Shown piece after piece: positions 9,198 through 18,098 of a DNA stretch of 64,000 nt. The notes under the pieces were generated by a model that searched no databases, had not been told where the DNA came from, and saw only the letters and a program-made list of their open reading frames with translations. Every line of letters begins with the position of its first letter. The stretch's first letter is position 1. Source of the DNA: Pirellulales bacterium (GTDB lineage: Bacteria; Planctomycetota; Planctomycetia; Pirellulales; Lacipirellulaceae); contig JAHBXQ010000011.1 in the NCBI GenBank assembly GCA_019636345.1, positions 1 through 64,000 of the forward strand, read 5' to 3'. The position numbers and the translations under genes are program-made.

Positions 9198-9243
9198 GTG
9201 CCAAGCACGCACACGGAACGCCAAGTTGGGGGGAGCTTGGCAC
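9198..9243. repeat. inverted repeat between convergent genes
   Basis: GTGCCAAGC (9198-9206) and GCTTGGCAC (9235-9243) are perfect reverse complements around a 28-base spacer, placed exactly between the ends of two convergent genes. It may act as a two-way transcript end, but no T-run follows on either strand. Confidence 0.4.
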
Positions 9244-9279
9244 AGGTCCGCGAGTCGGCCCGCTCCTTCGACGAGCCAG

Positions 9280-11064
9280 CTACTGCGCCGCCATCTCCTT
9301 CTGGACCGTCGCGATGTATTGCGACAGCCCCTCCAACGCCGCGGCGGGCCACACCATGTCCGCCTCCAGGCGGTCGGAGGCGATCTTAAGCGTGAACCCC
9401 ACCGGCGGCGTCGCGGGATAGTCGGGGATCTCCGGCGCCCCGCCGCCAAAGTGACGGGTGAGCATCTTGAAGATCCGTCCGAACCACTGGACCGTCCCCT
9501 GCGGGCTCACGTAAAGTCGCCACGGCGCCTCGGGGTCAAACAGCGCCGTCGTCGCGGCGACAGGGGCCGAGTTCGCCAACGGCGATTCGGCGTGCGTCGC
9601 GGCAATTCCCAACTCGACGAGCGACTCGTCCGAGGCAATCCCCGACACGACCGTGCCGGCGTCGGCCGCGACCAGAGGCCAGCGGAGCTTTCCGTCCTTG
9701 CCGAACAGGTCCTCCGCGTAGGCGTCCATGAACCCGACGAGCTCGTCCGCCATGAGCTCGCCCAGGTCGGCTGAGAGTTCCAACGCCGGTTTGCCGGCGA
9801 TCGTGCGGCGTTCCATCGCCCAGTGCATCTTCAGCTCGCTGGTGGAGCGCTCCATCAGGTCGTTGGCGATCTGCATCCCCTGCTCCCAGCGATCGAGCAC
9901 CTTGGCGGAGTCGTCGCAGCCGAGCACCATGTAGTAGTTGCTCATCAGGGCGTCGTTTTCCTTCCCTGGCAGGTAGGCGATCGACAACGAATTGACTCCG
10001 TCGTACATCGTTCGCTGCTTGTCGAAGGCGGCCTTCAGTTCCTCCTCCGGAATTCCGCCGAAGCCGAATCCGTCGGGGTCGAGCGCGACGAGCCGATCGT
10101 TCAAGTCGACCAGGAACTCGGCGAATCGCCCAGAAACGGGGCCCCCGCCGACGGCGACGAACGGCTCGTCGGCGTAGCCGCGCAGCAGTTGCGGGACCGG
10201 CGCGGCGCCCTCGCCGAGCTTCCCGAGTCGGCTGTTCGGCTTGAGCAGCGCTCGTTTGCCGAGGCGCAGGTTCGCGTCGTCGTCGATCGACAATCCGACG
10301 GCCACCGCGTGGATCTCGTCGCTGCAGTTGCCGAGAAGGAGGTCGAGCATGGCGAAGCTGCGCTTCATCTCGGCCACGGTGTCGGCGAACGCCTCGTCGG
10401 CGAATTGCTCCTCGAATTCGGCGCTTTGACTGGCGAGTCCCTCGCGGCCGAGCTTCCAGACCAATTCCGCCCCGGCGGGCAGCAGCATAGCCGTGACTTG
10501 GTTCGCGGCGAACCAGCTCCCCAACGTCTCGAGTTCGGGCGCGAGGGTCGGTTCCGCGCCGAGCACCTGTTCGAGCCTCTGGCGATGCTCGACGTTCATC
10601 AACAGCGCGAAGTTCTCCGCCTTGCCGACCAGCAATTCCTCGCCCGCCACGACTACTCGGCAGATTTCGCCCGTGGGATCGCCGTTGAGGGGCGCGACGA
10701 ATTCGGCGTACTCGTTCACGGGAACCGCCAGCAGCGGCACGAGCGCCGGCTTCCCCTCGGCGCCGGGCAGAAACGCCAGCGCCATGTCGCCGGATTTGTC
10801 GATTCCAGGGCCCAGGCCCGTGGCCAATTGCAACAGTGCAAGCGGCGGGGGCGCCGGGGCGTTGAACATTTGCAGCAGTCGCTGTGCCTTGGCGTCGGTG
10901 TCGGCCAAGTCGGCGATGACCACCACCCCCAGCGCATCGGCCGGGACGTGAGCCAGCACGACCGGCGACTCCGTTGCGACCGCCTCGGCGGCGTTCGACG
11001 AACGGCACGCGACGCCGACCGCCAACAGGACCAGCGTAAACCAACGACGCGAAGGGGAGAACAT
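9280..11064 (-). CDS. secreted hypothetical protein
   Basis: A 594-residue protein with a signal peptide (MFSPSRRWFTLVLLAVGVACRSSNA). The start of the mature part, PVVLAHVPADALGVVVIADL, and later repeats of leucine-rich alpha/beta segments resemble the large, uncharacterised planctomycete proteins that begin with a segment on bulk protein fold from residues 30 to 300 and repeat it loosely in the second half. No catalytic motif, metal site or membrane helix after the signal is evident. It follows the PAQR gene on the same strand by 64 bp and may share its transcript. Function unknown; location in the periplasm or outside is likely. Confidence 0.7.
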   Translation of the reverse strand: MFSPSRRWFTLVLLAVGVACRSSNAAEAVATESPVVLAHVPADALGVVVIADLADTDAKAQRLLQMFNAPAPPPLALLQLATGLGPGIDKSGDMALAFLPGAEGKPALVPLLAVPVNEYAEFVAPLNGDPTGEICRVVVAGEELLVGKAENFALLMNVEHRQRLEQVLGAEPTLAPELETLGSWFAANQVTAMLLPAGAELVWKLGREGLASQSAEFEEQFADEAFADTVAEMKRSFAMLDLLLGNCSDEIHAVAVGLSIDDDANLRLGKRALLKPNSRLGKLGEGAAPVPQLLRGYADEPFVAVGGGPVSGRFAEFLVDLNDRLVALDPDGFGFGGIPEEELKAAFDKQRTMYDGVNSLSIAYLPGKENDALMSNYYMVLGCDDSAKVLDRWEQGMQIANDLMERSTSELKMHWAMERRTIAGKPALELSADLGELMADELVGFMDAYAEDLFGKDGKLRWPLVAADAGTVVSGIASDESLVELGIAATHAESPLANSAPVAATTALFDPEAPWRLYVSPQGTVQWFGRIFKMLTRHFGGGAPEIPDYPATPPVGFTLKIASDRLEADMVWPAAALEGLSQYIATVQKEMAAQ

Positions 11065-11128
11065 GATGCAAACTCTGGAATGGATCGGATCAGGTCGGCG
11101 GCCAAGTCAGCCGCGGGCCGGCCTATTA

Positions 11129-12007
11129 TCAGCCGCGCAACGATCGGGAACAAGCGGCGTTGCCGGCAGCGTCCGAATCGGAGCGGATCGCCGGCGAGGG
11201 CCCCGGGCGCGAGTCGTCGGCGCCCTGCTGGCGCTCCTCGCGCCGGTCCACGCACTCGGGTTCGACGCCCGCAGCCAATTCGGAACTGTCGGCAGGCGTC
11301 TGCGCCAGGCGAGCCGCAGAGTTCTCGGGGTCGATCTTCAGCCGCAAGCCTCCGTCGGCCACGGCGAAGACGAACGACCAGTGGCAGGCCAAGCCGATCA
11401 GCACTGCGATGTGGAAGACTTCATGCGGTTCGACGACGCCGGGAACGATCACCGGCCAGCGGAACGCCTCCAAGAGCGCCCCGATCGAGTAGGCGACGCC
11501 GCCCCAAAAAATCGGCTCAACGAATCGGAATCCGTAGCGCCGGGCCAGCGCGATGCCCGACCCCAGGCCGACCCATCCCATGCCGAGATACAAGCCCAGC
11601 CCCAGTTTTTGCGGCATTGAGTCGAAGTACGCCATTTTCAGCGAGATGGCCGTCGCCGCGAATCCCCAGATCAGGACCAGAACCCCCCACCGCCCCCAGC
11701 CGCGGAACAGGATGATGTGAATCGGGGTGAACGAGCAGGCAATGAGCACGAAGATCGCCGCGTGGTCGAGCATCCGCAGCACGCGGCGAGCGGCGCCGCC
11801 GTCGGCCACAAGGTGATACGTGCCGCTCATCGAGAGCAGAAACACCGTGCCGAACGCGAACGTGGCGAGTCCGGTCGTGCGCAGGTTGCACCCCAGCCCG
11901 CGGCGAAACAAAAACGGGGCCAGCACCAAAAACGCCCCGGCGCCGACGAGGTGCGACAGGCTGCTGAAGGGTTCATAGAACCCAGGAATGGGAGTGATGG
12001 CAGCCAT
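11129..12007 (-). CDS. PAQR/hemolysin III family membrane protein
   Basis: A 292-residue, seven-helix membrane protein. The family metal site is present: H65 (SGTYHL), D81 (MLDHAAIF), and H195 and H199 (PHEVFHIAVL). Family members include bacterial hemolysin III/YqfA proteins and eukaryotic adiponectin receptors, which are thought to hydrolyse ceramide-like amides or to act in membrane lipid homeostasis; the bacterial role is not settled. The membrane part ends near residue 220, and the last 70 residues form a hydrophilic, charged tail that the short bacterial relatives usually lack. It is followed by a secreted protein gene and preceded by a kinase gene 154 bp away. Confidence 0.88.
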   Translation of the reverse strand: MAAITPIPGFYEPFSSLSHLVGAGAFLVLAPFLFRRGLGCNLRTTGLATFAFGTVFLLSMSGTYHLVADGGAARRVLRMLDHAAIFVLIACSFTPIHIILFRGWGRWGVLVLIWGFAATAISLKMAYFDSMPQKLGLGLYLGMGWVGLGSGIALARRYGFRFVEPIFWGGVAYSIGALLEAFRWPVIVPGVVEPHEVFHIAVLIGLACHWSFVFAVADGGLRLKIDPENSAARLAQTPADSSELAAGVEPECVDRREERQQGADDSRPGPSPAIRSDSDAAGNAACSRSLRG

Positions 12008-12161
12008 GGTCGCAGCGTAGCCGGTCCCCCGCGACGATGCCAGGAGTCGCGCTGCGGCTGCGAACTCGGGACGTTGCGTGCAGCGGCGGAATGGGGACCG
12101 TCAAGAAGGGGGCTTAGCTGTCTGTCCTTCGCACCGTGACGCGAGTTTCACAAGTCGACGC

Positions 12162-13268
12162 TCAATCGAGCTCCGCGAGCCAGACTCGCAGCTCGTTTTC
12201 GTACTCGCTCGCCAGATCGCCGATGATCAAAGTCCGCTGGAACTCGGCAAGGCCCTCGGGTCCGCTGTCGGCCTCTTCCGCGCTGCCGTAACGCAGCAGC
12301 GGATCGGCCGCGGTCAGCCGCCGGCAGATGTTCATCAGCAGATCGCTGTCGGCGACGTCGTCGGGCAGAATTCGGTCGAGTTGCTGCGGCAGCAGGAATT
12401 TGGCCTCCATCAACTCGCCCAGCGAGTTGAGCCCCGCGAACAGGGGCCGCCCGGCCAGCAGTTCGATGAGCACGTAGCCCAGGCTGGCCAGATCGCTCCG
12501 CGGCGTGAACTCGTTGCGTTCAAGCATCTCCGGCGCCGCGTACTGCGGCGTGCACATCCGCTGCTCGGGCATGTTCGCCAGATGGAGCGCCGAGCCGATG
12601 TCGACGATCTTCGCGTTGCCGGTCCGTTTGATCATGATGTTCGCCGGCTTGAGGTCGCCGTGAACGATCTCCTCGCGGTGCAAGGCCGCCAGGGCCGACA
12701 GGCACTGACGCATGATCGAGACCGCCACTCCCGGCTTCAGCCGCGGCCGCACCGGGCCGGCGGTGACGATGACGTTGTTCACGTAGTCCCAGCGCCGCTT
12801 GCTGACCCGCTGCTGCAGCCGGGCGAGCATCGCCGGGGTCAGCAGCCGGTCGAGGTCGTACCCGTCGACCCACTCCATCTCCATCATGCGGATGCGGTTG
12901 CGCTCGACGAAGTTCTGCACGTCCAGCAAGCTGTCGTGCTGGATCTTCGCCACGCTGCACGCGACCGCGGCAATGCGGTTCATCGCGTTGTCGTAGGCGT
13001 TCTGGCTGCTGAATCGCTCAGGCGAGAAGACTTTCAGCGCCACCGGCAGCGTGAACCCGTCGCAGCCGCGGCGGTCGGTCAAGTAGACGACCCCCTGTCC
13101 CCCGGTTCCCAAGAGCCGGCGGAAACGCAAATGTTCGGTCCAACCCAGGTGCTGCCCTTCGAGCAGTTGCTCGTAGCGCTGATAGAGGTCCGAAGGACAC
13201 GAAGAAGGTTGGCGGCCGTCGAACGTGATCGTTCGCGTGCCGCGAAGAATGGTCGTCGAGGGATTCAT
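12162..13268 (-). CDS. Ser/Thr protein kinase, atypical DFG motif
   Basis: A 368-residue soluble kinase of the eukaryote-like type. The glycine loop is GTGGQG (54-59), the ATP-anchoring lysine is K79 (VALKVF), and the catalytic loop is HGDLKPANIM with D205. The usual DFG is DIG (D223), so the magnesium-binding aspartate is kept while the phenylalanine is replaced. The HRD arginine is also replaced by glycine (HGD), so activation-loop control is probably different. An insertion of about 40 residues lies before helix E. The ATG at 13268 is preferred; earlier in-frame codons look unlike the family. No sensor or membrane part is visible, and the target is unknown. Confidence 0.88.
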   Translation of the reverse strand: MNPSTTILRGTRTITFDGRQPSSCPSDLYQRYEQLLEGQHLGWTEHLRFRRLLGTGGQGVVYLTDRRGCDGFTLPVALKVFSPERFSSQNAYDNAMNRIAAVACSVAKIQHDSLLDVQNFVERNRIRMMEMEWVDGYDLDRLLTPAMLARLQQRVSKRRWDYVNNVIVTAGPVRPRLKPGVAVSIMRQCLSALAALHREEIVHGDLKPANIMIKRTGNAKIVDIGSALHLANMPEQRMCTPQYAAPEMLERNEFTPRSDLASLGYVLIELLAGRPLFAGLNSLGELMEAKFLLPQQLDRILPDDVADSDLLMNICRRLTAADPLLRYGSAEEADSGPEGLAEFQRTLIIGDLASEYENELRVWLAELD

Positions 13269-13592
13269 CCAGGTCCTTGCATCGAGGAGGGCGACGACGC
13301 TGCGCACGAACAAGGCAAGAGCGCAGTGCGGCCGGAGCCGAGATCGGTCGTCGTCGCCTAGGGCGCCATCCGTGGTTCGCCGTCTACAACAATATCTTAG
13401 GCACCGGCGGGGAAAATGGTCCAGTCGTGAAAATGGGCCGCGGTGCGGAGAACCACGCCTGTGCCTCGGTATTCCCGCTGGTTTTGCGAGTTTTACGGGT
13501 CGTCTGGTGCGCGATTTTCGGTCGGACTACGGTCGTCCCGCGCTGGTTCTGTTGCGGTTCCCTGCCTGAGGACTGCGTGGTGCGTCTCTTTC
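13269..13592. other. 324-bp gap between kinase and dehydrogenase genes
   Basis: No credible gene is seen on either strand. The segment is upstream of the kinase and downstream of the dehydrogenase, both read leftwards. The only feature is the weak promoter candidate described at 13394-13423. Confidence 0.5.
13394..13423 (-). promoter_or_regulatory. candidate promoter of the kinase gene
   Basis: Read on the minus strand, TGGACC (four of six to TTGACA) is followed after 18 bases by TAAGAT (four of six to TATAAT). It is 126 bases before the kinase ATG. The match is weak. Confidence 0.25.
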
Positions 13593-14570
13593 CTACTCGA
13601 CCCGGAGAATCGACTCCGGGTTCGGGAACCCGAGCCGTTTGTCGACCAAGTTCACCAGCGGCTCTCCGGCGCGCCAGCGGCGGATGTTCTCGCAGAACAG
13701 GTCAGTCATGTCGTCGATTCGGCTCGCCCGCTGCCCCCCCACGTGGGGCGTGATGATCAGCCGCGGTTCGTCCCAGAGCGGGCTCTCCGCCGGCAGCGGT
13801 TCGACCGCCGTGACGTCGATCCCCGCCCCCCATAAGCGGCCGTCCCTCAGCGCCGCCGCTAGATCCTCCTCGACCACCAGCGGCCCGCGGGCCACGTTCA
13901 CCAGTACCGCCCCGGCAGGCAGCAGCGCCAACCGCCGGGCGTCGATCATGTTGCGAGTGTGCTCGTTCAGCGGCGCGGCGAGAATCAACACGTCGATTCG
14001 CGGCAACATGTCGTCCAGGGCGTCGGCAGGCAGGAGTTCGTCGACGTAAGGGAACTGTTGATCGGGAAACCAATCGGTCGCCAGCACGGTGGTCTCGAAT
14101 CCCTTGAGCACCTTGGCAAGCCGACGCCCGTTTCCCCCCAGGCCGACGATCCCCACAGTGGCGCCGTGCAGATCGCGCGTCGGCCGGCGAGTGAAGTCGC
14201 GCGCCGCCTGCTGCCGCAAGAACCGCGGCACGTCGCGGAGCACCCCGAGCAGCAAAGCGAGCGTCTGATCGGCCACCTGCTTGGCGAGCACTCCCGAGGC
14301 GCTCGTCACCGTCAGGTCCGAAGCGACGACGCTCGGCACGAGACAGTGATCCATCCCCGCGGCCGAGGATTGGATCCACTGCAGGCGCCCCGCGGCGACC
14401 GTCTCGTCCCAGGGGACCGGGACCTTGCAGTGCCCGCAAAACACGTCGGCCGTGGGCAGCAGTTCGGCAATCCGCTCCTGCGTCGCGTCGACGACCTCGG
14501 CCCCCGGCCACGCGGCCTCGATACGAGCCACATGCGATTTTTCCACCGGATAACAGAGCACGATACGCAT
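13593..14570 (-). CDS. D-2-hydroxyacid dehydrogenase
   Basis: A 325-residue NAD-dependent oxidoreductase that interconverts a 2-oxoacid and a D-2-hydroxyacid. The nucleotide-binding loop is GLGGNG (143-148), and the catalytic triad is complete: R228 (VNVARG), E257 (TAVEPLP) and H276 (TPHVGG). D166 in ATDWFP fits NAD rather than NADP preference. The substrate (glycerate, lactate, phosphoglycerate or another) cannot be read; the size is that of the single-domain-pair family without an ACT domain, so SerA is unlikely. The ATG at 14570 is chosen because the upstream in-frame part has no family likeness. A 278-bp divergent gap separates it from doxX. Confidence 0.9.
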   Translation of the reverse strand: MRIVLCYPVEKSHVARIEAAWPGAEVVDATQERIAELLPTADVFCGHCKVPVPWDETVAAGRLQWIQSSAAGMDHCLVPSVVASDLTVTSASGVLAKQVADQTLALLLGVLRDVPRFLRQQAARDFTRRPTRDLHGATVGIVGLGGNGRRLAKVLKGFETTVLATDWFPDQQFPYVDELLPADALDDMLPRIDVLILAAPLNEHTRNMIDARRLALLPAGAVLVNVARGPLVVEEDLAAALRDGRLWGAGIDVTAVEPLPAESPLWDEPRLIITPHVGGQRASRIDDMTDLFCENIRRWRAGEPLVNLVDKRLGFPNPESILRVE

Positions 14571-14708
14571 AGCACAACTGCCAAGGGGGAGGATTGGGGG
14601 GAATTGGCGAGAAAACTCGGCGATATCTCTCTGACGTGGGCAAACATTCTCGCCCGAAAACCGACGCCGTCCCCCGCCGAGCCGCTGGAGGGGTTGGCCG
14701 CCAGTTTC

Positions 14709-14714
14709 TACAAT
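14709..14714 (+). promoter_or_regulatory. -10-like element upstream of the DoxX gene
   Basis: TACAAT, five of six to the consensus, stands 135 bases before the DoxX start in the divergent gap. No matching -35 box was found. The same CTACAATG context recurs before maf at 62781. Confidence 0.25.
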
Positions 14715-14848
14715 GGCGGAAAAGATTGAAATCGCGCAAGACGATCGCGCGGTCGGACTCTCCTCCTTTGGGTTCCTCAAATCTTCTCGCCCCGACCCCG
14801 TGTTGAGTAGGGGGCGATTCTGCGGGCCGCGCAATCGGAGACAGCAGC

Positions 14849-15961
14849 GTGACTGAACCATGCTACAGCGACTGCACGCTGGCGACCCGGCCGAAGCTGA
14901 CGGCCTTGGCGATCGTGGCGCTGGTGCTTCTGCGTCTCGCGGCGGGCTGGCATTTCTGGAGCGAGGGAACCAAGAAGCTTGCCCGCACCAGCGACGGTTC
15001 GATCACGCTCAACCCCGAGTTCTCGGCCGAGGGATTTTTGAAGCAGTCGGTCGGGCCGCTGGCCGAGTTCTTCAAGGGCAAGCTCCCCGACAACCATCAG
15101 GCCGCCAAATTGCTGGCGACGCCGCACCAACTCCCCGAAGCGGAGGCGGCGAAGCTCGGCGCTTGGGCGACCGGCTACGAACAGCGTCGCGCCAAGGCGG
15201 TCGCTGACAAGCAGCCCCCGCTGCCCGCCGAGTTTCCCGACGACGCCCCCTACGCCGCCTGGGCGAAGCAGGTCGTCGCCGATTTTCGCCAGACGCTGGA
15301 TCGCGTCCTGAAACTGCCGGGGCTTGACGATCTGCAGCAGACCGCGGCCGCCAAGCATGTCGAGTTCCGCGAACGGCAACTTGCCGAGTACCTCGCCGGC
15401 GAGGCGAATGCGATCGCCCAGTGGCGCCATGAACTGTGGCGACTTTCCGAGTGGGAGCAATCCGACGAGGCTCAAGAACTGCCGTTCAAAGAAGAGCGGA
15501 TCGCCGAGAAGCGAGCCGAGACGGCCGCCGCCGGCCGGGCTTGGATGCAACAGGTCGCGGGGATCGAACGCGGGCTGGTCGACGATCTCAAGAGTCTTGC
15601 CGACGCCAAAGACGGCGAGACGCTCCGCGCGGCAATCGACTCCGCAGCGAGCGATCCCAAGCTTGCCGAGCTTCGCAAGATGAACCTCGTCGTGACGACG
15701 CTCATCGTCGCGGTCGGATTGTGCCTGCTCTTGGGCTTGTTTACGCGACTGGCCGCCCTGGGGGGGATCGCGTTTCTGCTCAGCGTCGTCGCGACCCAAC
15801 CCCCGTGGGTCGCCGGCGCGTCGCCGGTGTACTATCAGGTCGTCGAAGCGGCCGCCTTGTTCGTCTTGTTCGCCACCGCCGCGGGGCGTTTCGCGGGACT
15901 CGACTTCTTCCTGCACGCCTTATGGCGCCGCTGCTGCGGCCGAAAGCCCGCCGCCGCTTGA
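14849..15961 (+). CDS. DoxX family membrane protein with a long insertion
   Basis: A 370-residue protein with a GTG start that has a GGAG site eight bases upstream. The DoxX fold is split: the first membrane helix (about 17-35, LTALAIVALVLLRLAAGWHF) with the conserved HFWSEGTKKL turn is followed by a soluble helical insertion of about 230 residues, and the remaining helices come after residue 278, with VGLCLLLGLFTRLAALGG. DoxX proteins are small membrane proteins linked to quinone or thiosulfate chemistry; the role of this long planctomycete form is not known. It is 64 bp before a TAT-exported oxidoreductase on the same strand, and the pair probably forms an operon. Confidence 0.8.
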   Translation: MTEPCYSDCTLATRPKLTALAIVALVLLRLAAGWHFWSEGTKKLARTSDGSITLNPEFSAEGFLKQSVGPLAEFFKGKLPDNHQAAKLLATPHQLPEAEAAKLGAWATGYEQRRAKAVADKQPPLPAEFPDDAPYAAWAKQVVADFRQTLDRVLKLPGLDDLQQTAAAKHVEFRERQLAEYLAGEANAIAQWRHELWRLSEWEQSDEAQELPFKEERIAEKRAETAAAGRAWMQQVAGIERGLVDDLKSLADAKDGETLRAAIDSAASDPKLAELRKMNLVVTTLIVAVGLCLLLGLFTRLAALGGIAFLLSVVATQPPWVAGASPVYYQVVEAAALFVLFATAAGRFAGLDFFLHALWRRCCGRKPAAA

Positions 15962-16025
15962 TGCCGTCGCCCGCGCGGCGAGTTCCCCTGATCCCCGACC
16001 TCTCCCCTCTCTCCCCTCCCCCGCC

Positions 16026-17825
16026 ATGAACCTTACGCCCGAACAACGCGACATCGGCAAGCAGAACTTCTACGAAGCGCTGGGGACCACGCGCCGCGAC
16101 TTCCTCAAGGGGTCGGCCCTGTCGGCCGCGCTGGCCGGCACGGGGCTGGGCGCGGCGTACTTCGGCTACGGCGCCAAGGTCGACCGCCCGCTGCGGGTCG
16201 GCATCATCGGCACGGGGGACGAAGGGAACGTACTGATCGGCGCACTGAACCCGGCGTACGTCGAGGTCGTGGCCATCGCCGACATCCGGCCTTACAACAT
16301 TCACCGCGCGTTCCATGGCCATCAGGCCGCCCTCGCCCCCCGCCCCGGGCTGATGAAGATCTACGGCTGGTCGAGCGAAGACGAAGCCCGCAAGCAGGTC
16401 AAGGTTTACACGGGCGACTACAACGAACTGATCGACGATCCGGCCGTCGAGGGGGTGATCGTCGCCCTGCCGTTGTGGCTGCACGACGTCGCGGCGATCG
16501 CGGCGATGCGCAAGGGGAAGCACGTCCTGACCGAGAAGCTGATGGGGCAGACCGTCGGACGCTGCAAGGAGATGGCCCGCGTCGCCAAGGACTCGACCGA
16601 CGCGGACGGCAATCCGATTCACCTCGCGACGGGGCACCAGCGGCACTACAGCATCCTGTACGACAACGCGGTCGATCAGATTAAGCGGGGGCTCATCGGC
16701 GAGATCCACCACATCCGCGCCCAGTGGCACCGCGGCAATCTGCCGGGCGCCGACAGTTGGCGCCCCGCGATGCCGACCAAGGAGTTGCCGAAGCGAGAAA
16801 TTGACCTGGCGCTGAAGGCCGCTCGGGAGCAAGACGGCGGGAAGGACGGAGCGGCCGTGGCGGCCGTGAAAGAGGAATACAAGATCCTGCTGGACCTGTT
16901 CAACCGCGAGGGCCGCATCGCCGCGACGACCAATCCGTCGGAACGCGAGAAGCTCGAGGCCGAACTTGCCGAGTTCCGCGCTCAACTCGAGGATTTCCGC
17001 GTCGACGCCGCCAAGTACGGTTACGTTTCCAAACAGATCGCCGGCGGCGACTACACCTACTCTCCGCTCGAAGAACTGATCCGCTGGCGGTTGTTCGACC
17101 GCACTGGCGCGGGGCTCATGGCCGAGTTGGGGAGCCACCAACTCGACGCCTCGGGCATCTTCGTCAGCAGCCAACGCGACGATGGCGAGAAGGTCCACCC
17201 GCTGGCCGTGCAAGGGATCGGCGTCCGCTCGCTCTTCCCTGCCGATCGCGAGGTGGACGACCACGTCCACTGCTCGTTCGAGTACCCGATGCGGGGCTAC
17301 TACGAGGACTTCAAGACGCAGAAGCTCGCCAATCCCAATCGTCGGCTGGTCGTCAGCTACAGCTCGCTCAACGGCAACGGGTTCGGCAATTACGGCGAAG
17401 TCGTCCTGGGGACCGCCGGGACGCTGATTGTCGAGAGCGAAAAGGACGTCATGCTGTTCCAAAGCGGCAACGCCAGCGTGAAAATCGCCGTCAAAGAGGG
17501 CCCCGGGGGCAAAGCGGCGATGACCAGCTACGAGACGGGGGGCGGACAGGCCGCCGCGATCGCCCAGGCGGCGACCCCCAAGGACGTCAGCCGGGGCTAC
17601 CGCGAAGAGATCGAGCACTGGGCGTGGTGCATCCGCAACCCGGCCCCTGAGCACCAGGTGAAGTGCACCCCCAAGGTCGCCATGGCCGACGCGGTGATCG
17701 CCTTGGTCTCCAACATGGCGATGCGTGAGAACCAGCGGATCGAGTTCAAGAAGGAGTGGTTCGAGATCGAATCGGACGAAACTCCCGAAGGGGTCGCCCC
17801 GCGGAGCCTCGATTCGTTGGCGTGA
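16026..17825 (+). CDS. TAT-exported Gfo/Idh/MocA family oxidoreductase
   Basis: A 599-residue NAD(P)-dependent oxidoreductase. The N-terminus has a twin-arginine signal (TTRRDFLKG, then a hydrophobic AALAGTG stretch), so it is exported folded. The Rossmann loop VGIIGTGDEGN begins near residue 58, and EKLMG with the lysine of the family's EKP-like motif is near residue 165. An insertion of roughly 90 residues (about 255-345), charged and helical, splits the C-terminal sheet domain; the segment after it returns to GLMAELGSHQLDA. Family members oxidise or reduce sugars, inositols and other polyols; the substrate here is unknown. It follows the DoxX gene, which could link the redox reaction to the membrane. 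Confidence 0.85.
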   Translation: MNLTPEQRDIGKQNFYEALGTTRRDFLKGSALSAALAGTGLGAAYFGYGAKVDRPLRVGIIGTGDEGNVLIGALNPAYVEVVAIADIRPYNIHRAFHGHQAALAPRPGLMKIYGWSSEDEARKQVKVYTGDYNELIDDPAVEGVIVALPLWLHDVAAIAAMRKGKHVLTEKLMGQTVGRCKEMARVAKDSTDADGNPIHLATGHQRHYSILYDNAVDQIKRGLIGEIHHIRAQWHRGNLPGADSWRPAMPTKELPKREIDLALKAAREQDGGKDGAAVAAVKEEYKILLDLFNREGRIAATTNPSEREKLEAELAEFRAQLEDFRVDAAKYGYVSKQIAGGDYTYSPLEELIRWRLFDRTGAGLMAELGSHQLDASGIFVSSQRDDGEKVHPLAVQGIGVRSLFPADREVDDHVHCSFEYPMRGYYEDFKTQKLANPNRRLVVSYSSLNGNGFGNYGEVVLGTAGTLIVESEKDVMLFQSGNASVKIAVKEGPGGKAAMTSYETGGGQAAAIAQAATPKDVSRGYREEIEHWAWCIRNPAPEHQVKCTPKVAMADAVIALVSNMAMRENQRIEFKKEWFEIESDETPEGVAPRSLDSLA

Positions 17826-18005
17826 CGAACGCTCGATGCCCGGCTCGTCGCGAATCTCTGGGCTGCGCGAGACTCGATCGGAGCACGCATCAAGATTTCC
17901 TCCGGCTTTTTAGGGGGACACCCCAATTTGCCGTTGTGTTCGGCGCCTGCGGTGCAGGGAGATATGAATTTTGCATGTAAATAGGTGTTTAGGGAATGAA
18001 CTCGA

Positions 18006-18035
18006 TTGACGGGCGTCCCTCCGCCGCCGTAGTTT
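18006..18035 (+). promoter_or_regulatory. candidate promoter of the PEP-CTERM gene
   Basis: TTGACG (five of six to consensus) is followed after 18 bases by TAGTTT (three of six). The predicted start site would give a leader of about 60 bases before the ATG at 18099. Confidence 0.35.
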
Positions 18036-18098
18036 AGCGGTTGTGCATTCGCGTTCGGTCGCGACTCGTCGCGTCGTTTTTCTGCAGGGCTGACGTCT

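Noticed and set aside
12078-13361. A plus-strand open frame over the Ser/Thr kinase
   Set aside because: The kinase on the minus strand has every catalytic residue, and this frame has none of any family.
15780-17654. An open frame of over 600 codons on the minus strand
   Set aside because: It mirrors the TAT-exported oxidoreductase and the DoxX gene and has no domain, signal or ribosome site.
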